A stretch of DNA of 64,000 nucleotides, taken from NCBI GenBank assembly GCA_026874595.1, contig CM049313.1, positions 48,285,659 through 48,349,658 on the forward strand. Reading direction: 5' to 3'. This stretch comes from Sipunculus nudus (taxonomy: Eukaryota > Annelida > Sipuncula > Golfingiida > Sipunculidae). Numbering within the stretch: the first letter of the stretch is position 1; every line of letters begins with the position of its first letter. Below the pieces are notes generated by a model. It had not been told where the DNA came from. It searched no databases and was given only the letters and a program-made list of their open reading frames with translations. The position numbers and the translations under genes are program-made. Below are positions 23,644 through 35,100 of this stretch, one piece after another.

Positions 23644-26088
23644 CAGAAAAGAACGAAAATATTTAAAAAAAATACATATCACTATTTCTTCAAAAGTTTT
23701 TCGTTTTGTATTAAAATTAAGTCTGCCAAAAGAGTTTGCCTTGTGGAAAAGGCATAATATATATAGCATATATTATTTTTTTTATATTTTTTTAATATAT
23801 TATGAAGGGAAGTAATCAGTAGCAAAGTCATTTCTCAATTGAACTAATAAGAACACGTGTTAGGGTATTGTTAACATGTCACTGATACCTGTTCGCACCT
23901 GAAGAGGTACAAACAGTGAGCAAGTGTGAAGCCGTTGACATGCTCATTGCAATCTCTCGAATATACATGGCCAACTCCATGTAGAATTGCAATTGAGTCG
24001 TCCGGACAACATTGTAGAGTAATTAACTCTGCTTGTTGCTTTCACACGTTGGTAATTAGTTAAAAGCAAAGCATGGCTAGCCACAGCGAGGATCTCCGGT
24101 TATTTAGCCAGGCGGACTCGGGTTTTCGCTTCTCATTTGTCGAATCTTAATGGAATAATGAACGAAGATTGGTATGGGCTAATTGTGCCGTATGACGGGG
24201 CATTATCTGCTGTTGGTATCGAGAGCGAACCCGCAATTACAAGTCAGCCACAGATTACAGCTGCATAATAGAAGATGGGGAGATCTTCTGATGGCTGTAA
24301 CACCTTCCCGGAGGCTCGAGAAATAATTAATAACATAAATATACTCGCTAGACGATCACTGTCAAGATAATTTCAACAAATGAGGCCAATTTGGGTTTGT
24401 TACGCGTGCATGTATATATGGAACTCTTTCATTGTAGTGCATCCATAACTGCAGGTAATACCGTAACACCATAATAACTATAATATATACACAACTATTC
24501 TTAATTAAATAATAAACCGGCTTTTTTATATTAAGTACAGTCCCCTATACTGTTCATTTTTCTAGTATTTTACCAGATAATTAAGGATAATTGAAAAATT
24601 ACCAAAATAAATTTACAGACATATAATTGTATATTTCCGTTTTGAAAAAGAGAAACTGTTTTACTTCTTGCGTGTACTTTAATATTTTGTTATATCATTT
24701 TTCCTGTTTTTGTTCGATTGAAGCGTGTTGTAATATCATTATTTTTTTTTTTTTTTTTTTTTTGGGGGGGGGGAATGAAAATTATAACTCATTTCGAGGA
24801 AACGAAGTATTTTCAATTCAACCTGATTCACCCAATTATACACAGGCCTATATATAAACTTCTGTTTAACATTTTAGGAAATGTTACAGGCATTCCGGCT
24901 ACTAACAAGAAATTTAAAATGAAACAGTTTCGATTTTCATGTGAGAAGAAATATGTTTAACATTAAATAAGCGAGGAAACGTTTCGTATGGATTGAGTTA
25001 AATAAATATGACCTTTATATTAAGCATTAGATTGGTTTGTATATGTATTAGTGTGTAAATAAACACTATATGCATCATGTATGTAAATGCTTCTATGGAT
25101 ATCACCTTGTTTAACAGGTGTGTTTAAAATCAGTAGTCACATGTACTATAACAAATATATATTCCTTTCAGTTAGAGAGAATATACATTTAACATGGATT
25201 CATCCAGTTAAATTTATTAACAAATATGAACATTTAACTTCTAGTGCCCATTCATTTTGCCACGATGGTATACTTTTAAATATTTAGAAAGAAAATTGAT
25301 GTGGATGCAAAACAAAAAAACTTTGCACACAACCCATATCTCAAAAAGTAAAACAATTAATTATATACAGTGTATAATGACATTATAACAAAACTGATGT
25401 TATTAACTAATAACCTGATAATATAATAATAAAAATTATAATAATCATAAAAATGGTAACAGTTACATTAATAGCGACAATAATAATAATAACTAAATTA
25501 TTATTATTATTATAATTATTGTTAGCATAATTAGTATTAGTAGTAGTATTAGTATTAGTATTAGTATCAGTATTAGTATTAGTATTATTATTACATGATT
25601 ACGATGAAATAATGATGCTAAAAAATTTAAATACCTGTATATACAGCTGATTTTTTCGTGACCATTTTAAATCTTAAGGTTATTGCATACATAAAGTGAA
25701 CCGTTATCGAGTAAAGGAACTCCTTTCATGAAGAGAAAATTATGTGATGGCTATTATAAGTATAAACTAGTACCGGTAACGGTAAGACATTTAGACTTGT
25801 CAATTTAACATACAAATTAGAAGTATATTACTTACCACCACTTGCAGGGACCAAAAGTGGGGATTCTCTTGTTCTGGTCAGGTATTGGGACAAGGCGACC
25901 CGGGCGGGGTACGGAGCGAACGCTCCCATACCCATCCTGTCCATAACACTCAGGCCCGTGGGACGAGCCATATAGCCCGGGGGGTCGGGCAGCATGCTGC
26001 TTGTCGTCTTCCTGGTCCCCAGAAGAATATCCTCAATAGAAAAAGGAGAAGGTTTATGAACTGGCCGCACGGTGGACTGCATTCTCAT
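19037..26088 (-). CDS. bsx: Brain-specific homeobox protein, Bsx/bsh orthologue (3 exons)
   Basis: Sequence-specific transcription factor of the ANTP/NK-like homeobox class, nuclear. In animals where it has been studied it acts in defined brain neurons. Coding exons 26088-25836, 21368-21184 and 19243-19037 join in phase (phase 1, then phase 0) to 214 aa. Residues 16-22 (FSIEDIL) form an EH1 motif, the Groucho co-repressor contact, placed near the start as in Bsx proteins. The homeodomain spans about 103-162: it opens RRRKARTVF, has LSTPERIEL in the linker/helix 2 region, and helix 3 [10 protein letters not shown] with W48, F49, Q50 and N51. The opening and the TPER segment favour Bsx over Barx and BarH. 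The tail is Ser/Asp/Glu-rich (SDTEEIDV). Intron 2 splits the homeodomain at residues 44/45, a classic position. The first ATG in the frame is used. Confidence 0.92.
19290..19370. repeat. (ATT)n(AT)n(GT)n compound microsatellite
   Basis: Three consecutive simple repeats about 45 bp inside Bsx intron 2, close to the exon 3 acceptor. Confidence 0.96.
19760..20050. promoter_or_regulatory. Intronic non-repetitive island, candidate Bsx enhancer
   Basis: About 290 bp of balanced composition in an otherwise AT-rich intron, with features such as gccatttattgcc and acctgtgg. A 114-codon plus-strand frame covers it but has no recognisable domain. Regulatory DNA is the more likely reason for the composition. 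Confidence 0.3.
20212..20388. repeat. 89-bp tandem duplication
   Basis: Two adjacent copies starting 'agcttttaaaaatatactga' and ending 'cacggatattta', differing at a few bases. Confidence 0.9.
21054..21099. repeat. (AT)n microsatellite
   Basis: Lies in intron 2, about 85 bp from the exon 2 donor. Confidence 0.96.
21184..21368 (-). CDS. bsx: Bsx exon 2: homeodomain residues 1-44
   Basis: The acceptor tttgcag|GC completes a Gly codon with the last G of exon 1. The donor is CAG|GTTTGT. It encodes the pre-homeodomain segment ([11 protein letters not shown]) and helices 1 and 2. The pre-homeodomain stretch resembles the conserved Pro-Gly-[RK]-His before the basic arm in Bsx proteins. Confidence 0.93.
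21523..21569. repeat. (AT)n microsatellite
   Basis: In Bsx intron 1. Confidence 0.96.
22265..22276. promoter_or_regulatory. NRF1-type palindrome
   Basis: TGCGCATGCGCA matches the NRF1 consensus YGCGCAYGCGCR exactly and lies within a slightly longer CATGCGCATGCGCATGC run. It sits in Bsx intron 1, 0.9 kb after exon 2 in plus coordinates. It could mark an internal or antisense promoter, or be a short chance alternating repeat. Confidence 0.35.
22692..22747. repeat. (AT)n microsatellite
   Basis: In Bsx intron 1. Confidence 0.96.
23582..23642. repeat. (AT)n microsatellite
   Basis: In Bsx intron 1. Frames on both strands through it are artefacts. Confidence 0.96.
23820..24330. promoter_or_regulatory. 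Intron 1 island, candidate Bsx enhancer
   Basis: Roughly 500 bp of non-repetitive, GC-richer DNA with several homeodomain cores (ttaattagt-like near 24055, ggctaattgtg near 24178, gcaattac near 24233). It is bounded by AT-rich sequence on both sides. Confidence 0.33.
24742..24772. repeat. Poly(T)-poly(G) run
   Basis: About 20 T followed by about 11 G. It could be a slippage-prone site or a retroposon scar. Confidence 0.85.
25495..25595. repeat. (TTA)n / (TTAGTA)n microsatellite
   Basis: Imperfect triplet and hexamer iterations with single-base variants. Confidence 0.9.
25836..26088 (-). CDS. bsx: Bsx exon 1: EH1 motif and N-terminal region
   Basis: Starts at the first in-frame ATG (26088-26086) and ends at G|GTAAGT (donor at 25835-25834). 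It encodes 84 residues and the first base of the next codon. The EH1 motif is followed by a Met/Pro/Gly-rich, low-structure stretch. Exon GC is well above that of the flanking DNA. Confidence 0.9.
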
Positions 26089-26640
26089 ATTGTGTGTAAC
26101 ACGCAGGCACTGCCAGAGAAAATCCTCTCTTTTTGGATCAATTTCGTCTACAATTTCAATGTTATTTCAGATGCTCCGTCTAGAATAATTATTGCTTTTC
26201 AGCGGAGTATGACTGAATGAATGTGACAGAAAGTTTATTTAGCACTTTCTTTCGTTATTACAGATAACGTATCATCCCCCAAAATACTTAAACAACGTTT
26301 TGCAACGTGATGTCAAGTTATACTATTTAGAGTCCTTGGTAAAAGCAATTATGTTCTGCGTGGCTCATCTTAATTCCTTAAAACGGGCTGCTACAATGCA
26401 GCTTAAATTTTAAAAAATAATTCTGATTCGAAAAATTCTCTGCAGAAATTAGTTCTTTTCTTCCGCTGCGGCTTTGGTGCTTATCTTGAACTTCAGATGA
26501 GCCGAGAATTGTCGTCTAAACAGCTACACCCCCAGTCAAAGTCTCTGCTATAATAATCAACGCGTTTGGCTTTCAGCCTTTCTCGCACCTGACTGGTACC
26601 GAATCAGTGTCTGTTGATCTAATATCGAGACCGCAGAACA
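26089..26640 (-). other. Bsx 5' flank / probable 5' UTR and core promoter
   Basis: No clear TATA box or initiator can be assigned. The frame stays open for some distance upstream of the ATG but offers no earlier Met. Confidence 0.35.
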
Positions 26641-27130
26641 AAACATGTGATCCTCAGAACACAGCTGGATTCACTGTCCTCTTTGCCGTTCAATGTTCCT
26701 TTGGGAATATTTTCCCCACCAACACACAGATTTCTTTAGTGAAATTAATTTAAAGTAGTCCTAACATACACACGCCTCTGTGAAGGAGCTAACACGGTCC
26801 TGCTTGCGGGCAAGTAACGTGCGAATCGATAAGCCTTCCATATATGGAAATAATTTGCATATGGGCCTGTCAATCACTGCTGGTTACCGGGGAAGCGCCA
26901 ATTGGGCGGTTATGTAATGATCATCAGCACGTCATCATGAGGCCCACGTGGGATGTAGATTTATTTGGCATGCAGGTTGACGAATATTTAGCATCCTTTC
27001 ACTGCCACCAGAGTAGGCAGTGCTCGATAAAGTATCATTCTGGCAGTGCCTGTCCAAACACAAGACGTTTTAACAACATTCCAAGCAGTGATTTCAACTT
27101 ACTGTCGTTTGCGGTTAAGCCTTATAGCAC
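26641..27130. promoter_or_regulatory. Upstream island, candidate Bsx promoter-proximal enhancer
   Basis: 0.55-1.05 kb upstream of the Bsx ATG, unique and GC-richer. It includes the palindromic E-box CCCACGTGGG (26943-26952), a cluster of TAATGATCATCA-type homeodomain/bZIP-like sequence just before it, and gatttatttggcatgc just after. The plus-strand frame across it has no domain and is rejected as a gene. Confidence 0.4.
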
Positions 27131-28760
27131 TTTTGTGTCTCACTGGTAGTGCCTCTGTCCTCTGAGAGACGATATTTTTAAGTATACGTGTGTAAACTAT
27201 AACAGGCGACATGAAGCTGTTCTTAGTATAAATATTTCCTAAATGGATCGGTTGGGTCCCATGTGTTGATTTAAGTGACATTCTATATTGTTCTAAGGTG
27301 CTATTTAATTGGAGCGAATTCTGCATGGTTAACTAATAATGTGGTTTAACAAAAACAGTCGATTTATATCGACGCATATATCATGCATTGTTTTGACTTT
27401 ATATATTTTATGACCATTTGTGCAGTGTGTTTTTCATGTATACAACAAAATGAACATTTGCAGAAAATATATCTCCAGAAAAAGGCAATATTGGAATAAA
27501 AATGGGAAAACACACACACACACACATACCTGTTTATATATATATATATATATATATATATGTTTATATATATATGTTTATATATATATATATATATATA
27601 ATCTGTATATAAATTCGTGTAATTTCTTTAAATATTCAGAAAGATATAATGACCATCAGATGTGTGCATATATTTATGAACGTTTGAGTCTGTTTGTTTG
27701 TTTGTGTGTGTGTATAGACAATGAATATACATGTTTAAACAGCGTTCGATTTATTCAATTGCACTTTCATATTTATTCTTTACAACATATTGTGGTGCGT
27801 AACACAAAAACAGCAAAAACGATTATTTATAATACATTTTTAGTAATTTATCAAAGCGTTTTGAAATGCATGTGAACCTTTTGCAGTTAATTTGTTTCTT
27901 AGATTCTAGTTAAATGATAGAAATTTGAAAAAAAAGTTATCGTGATAGTTTCTATAACTTTATTAATTGCAGTCAACTATGCGTGTATATATTTCATACA
28001 CATGTATAAGCCAATTTAATAACAGGTGTAATAATTTCTTTAAATATGTACAATGTACAAGATAAAAACATTCAAACAAACATTTATAAAATAAAGCATT
28101 CCCAAGATTTATGGAAATAACTTATATCGAAATACCATCAAACCTATACCTTGTTTTCTTGTTCTTCTATATCTGCATGGATCAGAGCTCCTTTTTTATT
28201 ACCTCATAAAATGTGAAGTAAATCTTTTCTAGTTTTTTAAATGTAAAATAAAACAGAAATATGTATAATTCGAGAAAACCAACTTTTCAACGTTTTGGAG
28301 GACGATTTTTTCTTATTTTATTAATGTATATGTTTATATTTTATTTAACTATGGAGAAATTATATCTTCTAATCTCCTTTGGTATTTTTGTTGATATAAA
28401 TAATATGCAGCTATACAATATAAGAAAATTAAGAGGGTAAAAATACAACAATAAAATGACATAAAATAAGACAAATATACCAAAAAAATCAATTTTTTTG
28501 CGAAGAGGCAGGATAAAATTGTGATTTATTGTATGACAGGACAATTATGTCACAAATTTTAAAAATAAACTCCATATTTTGCATCGAATGACCTTTCCCA
28601 TATTTTAATCCTATATGCTTGACCGAGGACAATGGTCAATTCATTGTATATTCCAGTACAGAAATCAAATTACCAGGGTAAGCAATTGAATGATTTAACT
28701 GGCATGCAGACCTATAGGTTAACCTGAAATCGACTTTCCCCACTATATATGAACGATTGG
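27131..28760. other. AT-rich non-coding sequence with (CA)n, (AT)n and (GT)n
   Basis: A (CA)n run at about 27510-27526 is followed by interrupted (AT)n at 27535-27600. The 151-codon frame here is built from these repeats. Nothing else recognised. Confidence 0.6.
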
Positions 28761-29050
28761 CCAAGGATTTATATTATATACAACAGTTAACGAGCTTAAA
28801 CCGGGTCAGCTACGCCAGAGTGTGTTGTGGTGAGTAACGAGTCTAATACAGCGGTTAACAGCTTATACAGCCCTCAATGCCTCGTCGTTAGAGGACTTAT
28901 GTTGTAATTTCATAACGATCTAATGTTATCACTGGACATAATGATGATCGGATAGCATTTGCCTCAGCCAAAATCAATTGAGAACATAATGTGCTGAGTT
29001 TGTACATTGACTGGCAATATTGAGAGGGTCCTGAGGCACTTATAAAGGAG
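28761..29050. promoter_or_regulatory. Small unique island, candidate regulatory DNA
   Basis: Balanced composition with ggttaacag, cataatgatgatcgg and aatcaattg elements, flanked by very AT-rich sequence. Weak evidence. Confidence 0.2.
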
Positions 29051-29136
29051 GGGAGGGACCATGTACCTATATATATTTAGAAAAGAAATGCATATGCACG
29101 CTGTACTTTATAATTATATTATGTGTCTAGTACTAG

Positions 29137-29370
29137 AATATATATATATAAATATATATATATTTATTATTTTTTATTTATCAAATAGTGATTTATTGGG
29201 ATGACTTTTTTCCATTATCTGCTTTTGTTAATTGAGTTTAAGTATATGACATATATTATTTTTTTATTCATCAAATATTGATTTATTGGGATGACATTTT
29301 TCCATTATCTGCTTTTGTTAATTGAGTTTAAGTATGTATGTATGTATGTTTGAATGTGTATATATATATA

Positions 29371-29420
<50 letters not shown>
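29137..29420. repeat. (AT)n tracts around a ~90-bp tandem duplication
   Basis: Two copies of a segment with 'gatttattgggatgac' and 'ccattatctgcttttgttaa' stand side by side at about 29163-29340. A (GTAT)n patch and (AT)n at 29357-29420 follow. Confidence 0.9.
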
Positions 29421-29422
<2 letters not shown>

Positions 29423-30572
29423 TTTATGACAACTGAGTTGCAAACATGTATTTACAGCTTTACCCTTTCACCATTTATATTTTCTTGAAAAAACTTTTCA
29501 CGTATACTTGTGCCTTATATGTGTAGGTTTCATTTTCCAATTTTGATGTATATACATAATGTTTGTATATGAAGCAGCAAGAGAATTAACTATAACTAAT
29601 TATTTAATACAATGTAAACATTTACTTTATCTCTGCATACAGATATAATATTTCCTGGCAATTAATTCTGTAATTTTTTTTAATTATGTAAAATATATAT
29701 CTAAATAAATGGAGTTTTCTTTTCGTGTTTATATATATATACTTAAACATTTTCATGCAAAATAGGACAAAATAAAACATGACGGCACAGGTTGACAATT
29801 GATATAGTATAAAATGCATGACTCTACCTAATATTAATATCCTGACCACTGTCAAACTTGTATTTAATTTTATATATATACACCCAAAATAATACATGAT
29901 AAATGTAAACATAAAGGAAGTTTTATATATTTTGACCTGTATTTTTATATTTATATACCAGCTTAATTAAGAGAATTTTTATGTTTTGTTAATAATGGTA
30001 ATGATAATAAAATTGATAATAATAACAGTATAATGATGATATATAATGATAATAATAATAATAGTAATAATAGTTTAGCATAACAATGAAAAATTCTTAT
30101 ACATTAAGGAAATCCATAATAAAATGGCAAACGTAAACCCAATGATTATGTTAACTTAAATAAATTCGTATATATATAAACAATGTTAATATTTGGTTTT
30201 GTATATATAGGTATATCTAAATAAAAGTCATGAATTAAATTCACTAGTGGTAGACACCTATATAATACAATGAATAACGATATATGTTTGTAGACAAATA
30301 ATATGAAAATGATTGATAATTTTATTTTTAAGAACCCTGTACAGTCTGTGTCATAATCAAAGCGAACTTATAATGTTTAAAGATATTTTGCAGGGAGGGA
30401 TATTTTATATTGTTTCCATGTCGAATGTGTTTATACATTCCGATAAACAGGAACTTAAGATGTGATAAAAGAGTGGTGATCTATAACCATGCACACAATT
30501 TATATGCAAGCTTAATTCCCTGCATTCATCCGATATTTCAAAATTGAGCGAAGTATAGAAGATAGAACTTAC
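29421..30572. other. Very AT-rich non-coding sequence
   Basis: Includes (AAT/GAT)n-like patches at about 29995-30070. No gene supported. Confidence 0.5.
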
Positions 30573-30635
30573 TTGGTAATATTTATTATGATGACCGGAT
30601 TTGGGCGGACGGAACGCAAACGAGACAACCGCCAT
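30573..30635 (-). CDS. Candidate first coding exon with YY1-type start context
   Basis: On the minus strand CCAATATGGCGG fits the YY1 motif that often overlaps start codons of housekeeping-type genes. The ATG opens 21 codons, MAVVSFAFRPPKSGHHNKYY then Q, and ends at a consensus donor CAA|GTAAGT in phase 0. Surrounding DNA is GC-richer. No downstream exon is recognised between here and Bsx, so this is either the start of an unknown gene, an upstream exon of a longer transcript, or chance. Confidence 0.3.
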
Positions 30636-31260
30636 ATTGGTTTCCTGTCGGGCATGACAAGTGAAACATGTTTACCAAAAATCTCAACGTTAAATTTGGC
30701 CAAACCGGAAAGTCTGATATACTTGATGAAAGTAAATTGGCAAGATTTTACTTATCTGACATCACATCCTTCGGGTTTGGAGAGATATTCCTGCAAGGAA
30801 ATCCAATAAAGTCGTAATCAAAGTTTTCTTTTAGGTCCAAATTACTTCGCAAACATCCAAGCGCACTTTACTGACTGAGGAACAAGTTTGTCACAGTTTG
30901 CCTTCTTCAAAACACACTGAACATTTGCTTACTACTCAAAGTCGTGTTAGTCTGGTTCTTGTACCTAATGATTGCCCAAATTTCGTTTGCTTCTAATTGC
31001 ACAGACTTCTTAATTGCAATCGAGTTGACCGGTCCGTCCGAGGTTCAACGAACACCCGCCATGTTGGAAGGGGGTACTCTCTGAGCCGGTAATAATGGCT
31101 TTTTAAGAGAAATGGGTTGACTTCAGATTTCTTTGTTGCGTTGCACAAAGAGCAGATTTTAAGGGAGTGCATGTTTATGGTATTGCATATGCGTTCCTCA
31201 AGGCCGAAGACGATGTTCACAAACCTCAACTGGCTGGTGTAATTTTTTACAGCCACGAAA
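30636..31260 (-). promoter_or_regulatory. GC-richer region with a second YY1-like motif, possible promoter
   Basis: A second copy of the motif on the same strand, CCAACATGGCGGG, lies at about 31071-31059, about 430 bp upstream of the first. The 87-codon minus-strand frame across the region has no recognised domain. Confidence 0.3.
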
Positions 31261-31474
31261 CGTTTATATTATTACTTACTGTTTGTTAGGAAAAATACAC
31301 ATATTTAATCATATTTTTCACAGGGGCTTATGTTCCTATCTTTTAGAGAACAAACATTTCCGATTGAAATCTTAATCATTATTGACGTTTTAATCGTTAT
31401 AAGACAAATTAATTTAATACAAAAGGCATATTCGTATCCTGCACATATATATCCCCCATTTTAAATTTATAGAA

Positions 31475-31475
<1 letters not shown>

Positions 31476-31534
<59 letters not shown>

Positions 31535-31552
31535 TATATATATGTGTGTGTG
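31476..31552. repeat. (CT)n(AT)n(GT)n compound microsatellite
   Basis: CT run, then AT run with one interruption, then a short GT run. Confidence 0.96.
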
Positions 31553-31814
31553 TATAAATATCCATGTCTGTCTCCGGATACATGTAGGTTATATATGGTT
31601 TTATTGAAATAAAACATTGCAATATATAAAAAAGTAGTTTATTTCTTCAATTCATATTTTTTTACAGTGGATTAATTAAATTTTGCACCTATAAACCTAT
31701 CTTTCCATATATTCTGAAACTAAACAAAATGATGTACAATTATATATAGAAAACTATATACAACAAGCATGCATAGACGCGTATGAACCAATTTTTTGAG
31801 ACGCTGAGATCCAC

Positions 31815-31873
<59 letters not shown>

Positions 31874-32030
31874 TTTTGCACTTGCATGTTGAACGGATTT
31901 GCAATATCATGCAATTTAAAAAGTTAATTTATTAGTACAAGTGATTACTTGGACCAGTACAGAGCAGTTATACATTTATCACTTCACGGAGGCAGTTATA
32001 TGGTAAAATATAACGCCTGATGTTTCATGT
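31553..32030. other. AT-rich sequence with (AT)n at 31819-31872
   Basis: No gene. Confidence 0.7.
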
Positions 32031-32540
32031 TTCATTGACGTGCTAATTACTCAGTCTGACCCTTGATTACTTATAGGCCCAATAGGCTCAGCATGTATGT
32101 GTCATACACAAGCCATAAAGGTGCAACATATGACAATAGTCTTGGTCCAAACAGGTTATTAAGGGCAAAACGACACGGTAAGACCATTAATAACTCATGA
32201 AAGAGCTGACACAACATGTACGATCCGTCGTAATAAAGCGGTGATGTTGACATTTGGCCTGTCAAATAATGTTACTTGAATCTGGCCGCTGACTGTTGAG
32301 GGCATTATTTTGCGACCGTTGCAGTGTAGCAGTGGTTCTGGTATTTGCAGCCGAGGTTCTCAAAGCTCCGCCCATCTCATCACCTAAATGGGTATTAACC
32401 CGTGGCTCATGACTTGTGACTTTAATTATATGCATGAATGGACACCGGTCCGGAAATCACAGGGGATGATGTGGCTTAACTTGAAAAGTGATGGAATGTC
32501 CATTGAATAGAGTGTGCTGGTAGCGCTAATCATGTATTCA
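32031..32540. promoter_or_regulatory. Unique island 6 kb upstream of Bsx, candidate enhancer
   Basis: About 500 bp without repeats, containing tgacgtgctaattactcag near 32038 (CRE-like plus TAATTA core) and several TTAAT/ATTA cores, in a locally AT-rich setting. Confidence 0.33.
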
Positions 32541-33190
32541 TAGACAGAGACTGTTCCATGTATAATATCAGGGGGTAGGGTTAAATTTTGGAAAGTGCCC
32601 GGCAGACTTGGTAAGTATCATCAGTTGTCATTTCTCATTTTGCACAGTTGCCATAAAGGGGAACATATGCGTTGTTTTTATATAGTAAAAAGCGATAATC
32701 GTGGATTTGCAATGGTATTTGTCCTCTGATACTTTTAAGATTGTTTGTGCCCATGACGACCTTGCAGAAAATATGTGTAATATGCAAATTAGGTTCAAAT
32801 GAGTTTCCTTTTGATGCGGCCTTAATTTGCATATCAAAATATGAATGCACATCTTTTGATAATGCTCACTGATTAGTAAAATAAGCAATTTTAGTTCATG
32901 AGATTGAAGAGCATATTTTGTTTAATGTATCGTTTCATTATAAAGCCTTCTTACTAAATTATGTATCAGGTATCATTCTACATGTGAAGGGACTACTTTG
33001 TACGTTTAAGAGGAATGATTAAACCATACATTTTACAGCTCTAACAGGGGCGGGTTCAAGATTTAGGAAAAGGGTGGTTCCAAGCCTTGAGTACTCATGA
33101 ATAATCCTTGAAAAAGGTCCACAGTTCCGAAAGGGGGGGGGGGGTCCTGGCCGAAAAAAGTGGTATGAAACCCTTATAAAAGGTTGCCGC
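32541..33190. other. Non-coding sequence
   Basis: Includes a G-run at about 33134-33146. Frames on the minus strand lack domains. Confidence 0.4.
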
Positions 33191-33194
33191 GACT

Positions 33195-33197
<3 letters not shown>

Positions 33198-33261
<64 letters not shown>
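33198..33261. repeat. (AT)n microsatellite
   Basis: About 32 units. Confidence 0.97.
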
Positions 33262-33262
<1 letters not shown>

Positions 33263-33529
33263 CATTAATGTACCATGAAGTTTAAGCTAACGTACTTAAT
33301 ACACGCCTGATGATTGCCAAGCGTAAAACCAGTGGTAGCGTATAACGGACTGAACCACCATGCAGTACTTCCAAGACTTCAAGAAATAACGATTTACTCT
33401 TTTTTTTATACTTAACCGATATTGATTTATTTATAATTATACGTGTATTAGCATTATTATACAGAAGTTTTATAAATATGTCCGTTTCACTTGAGTCTCA
33501 TATTATATTTATAATATATATATATTTTT

Positions 33530-33956
33530 TTATTTTTAAAGATTTTGTTTGATGGAGATAACCGCCTCCATTTTTAAGCTCTTTTATCTAATCCTTAATC
33601 TAAGTATGTACATCTGCAGAGTTCCATTTCGGTATGGGACTACGTGACAAGGTGCTAGCACTCACTTCCTATATCATTTATTATTTTGTTTCCTGGTGTC
33701 ACCCAGGACCTGTGTCTTAAGCACCTGCGGGTCCTGGGTATGTAATCATTCCCATTACTGAGTCATAACATCGAGGAACCCCAAAAGACGATTTTTGAGT
33801 GATACACGGCTGTTTGGCACAGCCTTCCCATTAAGTATGCAGAGCGCTCACCATGGGTGGGGACCGACCATGAAAATCTCACCGCCTTTGCTGAGATTTG
33901 AACTCACGGCCTCCCGGTTTGAGTCTTGTGCTCTAACCATGAGCCACAGAAGCCGG
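33530..33956 (-). mobile_element. tRNA-derived SINE, copy 2
   Basis: Same family and orientation as 13500-13922. The body is well preserved, but the B-box has decayed (minus strand GTGAGTTCAAATC), so pol III activity is unlikely. Confidence 0.78.
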
Positions 33957-34244
33957 TTTATTCATGAAAATCGAGAGATTAAATACCGATGTGGAGTAAA
34001 GAGACTCACGCTAATATACCCAACGGAGTAGGAGATATCCATATTACACTTATTTATAAAAATTAAATTCACTAAATTCTTACAGATAATGAGTTATTTT
34101 GCAAAACTCTGTTTACGCTGTAAAGGACAGCTATTAAACACAACAAAAAGGAATGATATATAGCCTCAGGAGTAATTACAAAGCAGCTGATAGACCTTCG
34201 ACCTTGAGGCGGGGCATGTGGAAGGATTCAAATACATTATCATT
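33957..34244. other. Non-coding sequence
   Basis: Nothing recognised. Confidence 0.4.
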
Positions 34245-35100
34245 AAATCTGCTTTGTCCCGTCAACCGTCCGGCCATCCGGTCGTCTGTTAACCGTTGGA
34301 CCTAGAAACTTTCTTCGACGTCCTTGGACAACTTGCTTGAAAAATTGCGATTAGGTCACTGGACCTATATATCCCGAGTTATGGGACTTTTTGCGCACCC
34401 CAGAATAATCAATAATTGATAAAAAAAACTCCAGTATCTTAATATTTAATGTATTCATTGCCATGATTCTTGCTTTGCATATTGATCGTGCATTTGGAGA
34501 GTTCCATCAGTTACTAAACACGGGTAGCGCAATTTGTATTTTTCATAATTGAACGCATTTTTTTCTCTTTTTACAGACTGTCAGATGACAACAATCTGAT
34601 CAGTTTTTCAGCTGTGGTTTCGTCTACCTAGTAAATCTATTGTTCATGACTATTTTTAGTAGATCCTGATGACTGGTGCCTCCACTTTTATTATTATTTT
34701 TTTTTTGTTCTTTTAACGCGTTTATTCTTCTATTACCCATATTGCCAAATTACAGCGATTGTGTCGGTCTCTCTAGTGTAAAATCTCGTTTGAAACCTGA
34801 AATAAGGTCACTGTGATCTATATTCTGTGAGCCCTGTGAAAGAACATGATTTGAGTACTATATAAGGTCACTGTGACCGATTTTCTTAGAACTATTGGCA
34901 AAAAGCATGATTTTGAGCACACTGGAAGTCATTCTACTCATTGTTAAAGGTTTGTTAAAAAATCACTTCACAAGATCACAACATTAATAAGTATCTGTGA
35001 AAACCTTAAGTAAGGACACGATGGCTTATATTTTGTAAACTGCATGCTGAAAACAACATTGTCGTGATAACAACATGTTTACCATTATACTAGTATTTTA
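34245..35100 (+). repeat. Tandem-cored dispersed element, third forward copy (degraded)
   Basis: Same family as 8395-9620: gtccggccatccggtcgtc-type head, 'gagagttccatcagtt', and repeated 'aaggtcactgtgaccta'-like units with 'attctgtgag' and 'catgattttgag'. Confidence 0.6.

Larger units (their letters stand above)
21369..25835 (-). other. Bsx intron 1
   Basis: 4.47-kb intron. It contains (AT)n at 21523-21569, 22692-22747 and 23582-23642, an NRF1-like site at 22265, a GC-richer island at 23820-24330, a T20G11 run at about 24742-24772 and degenerate (TTAGTA)n at about 25495-25595. No coding sequence is supported inside it. Confidence 0.85.

Noticed and set aside
26844-27149. 101-codon plus-strand gene upstream of Bsx
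   Set aside because: No recognisable motif; divergent placement and palindromic sites favour a regulatory island.
27420-27875. 151-codon plus-strand frame
   Set aside because: Composed of (CA)n, (AT)n and (GT)n stretches joined by AT-rich sequence; no domain.
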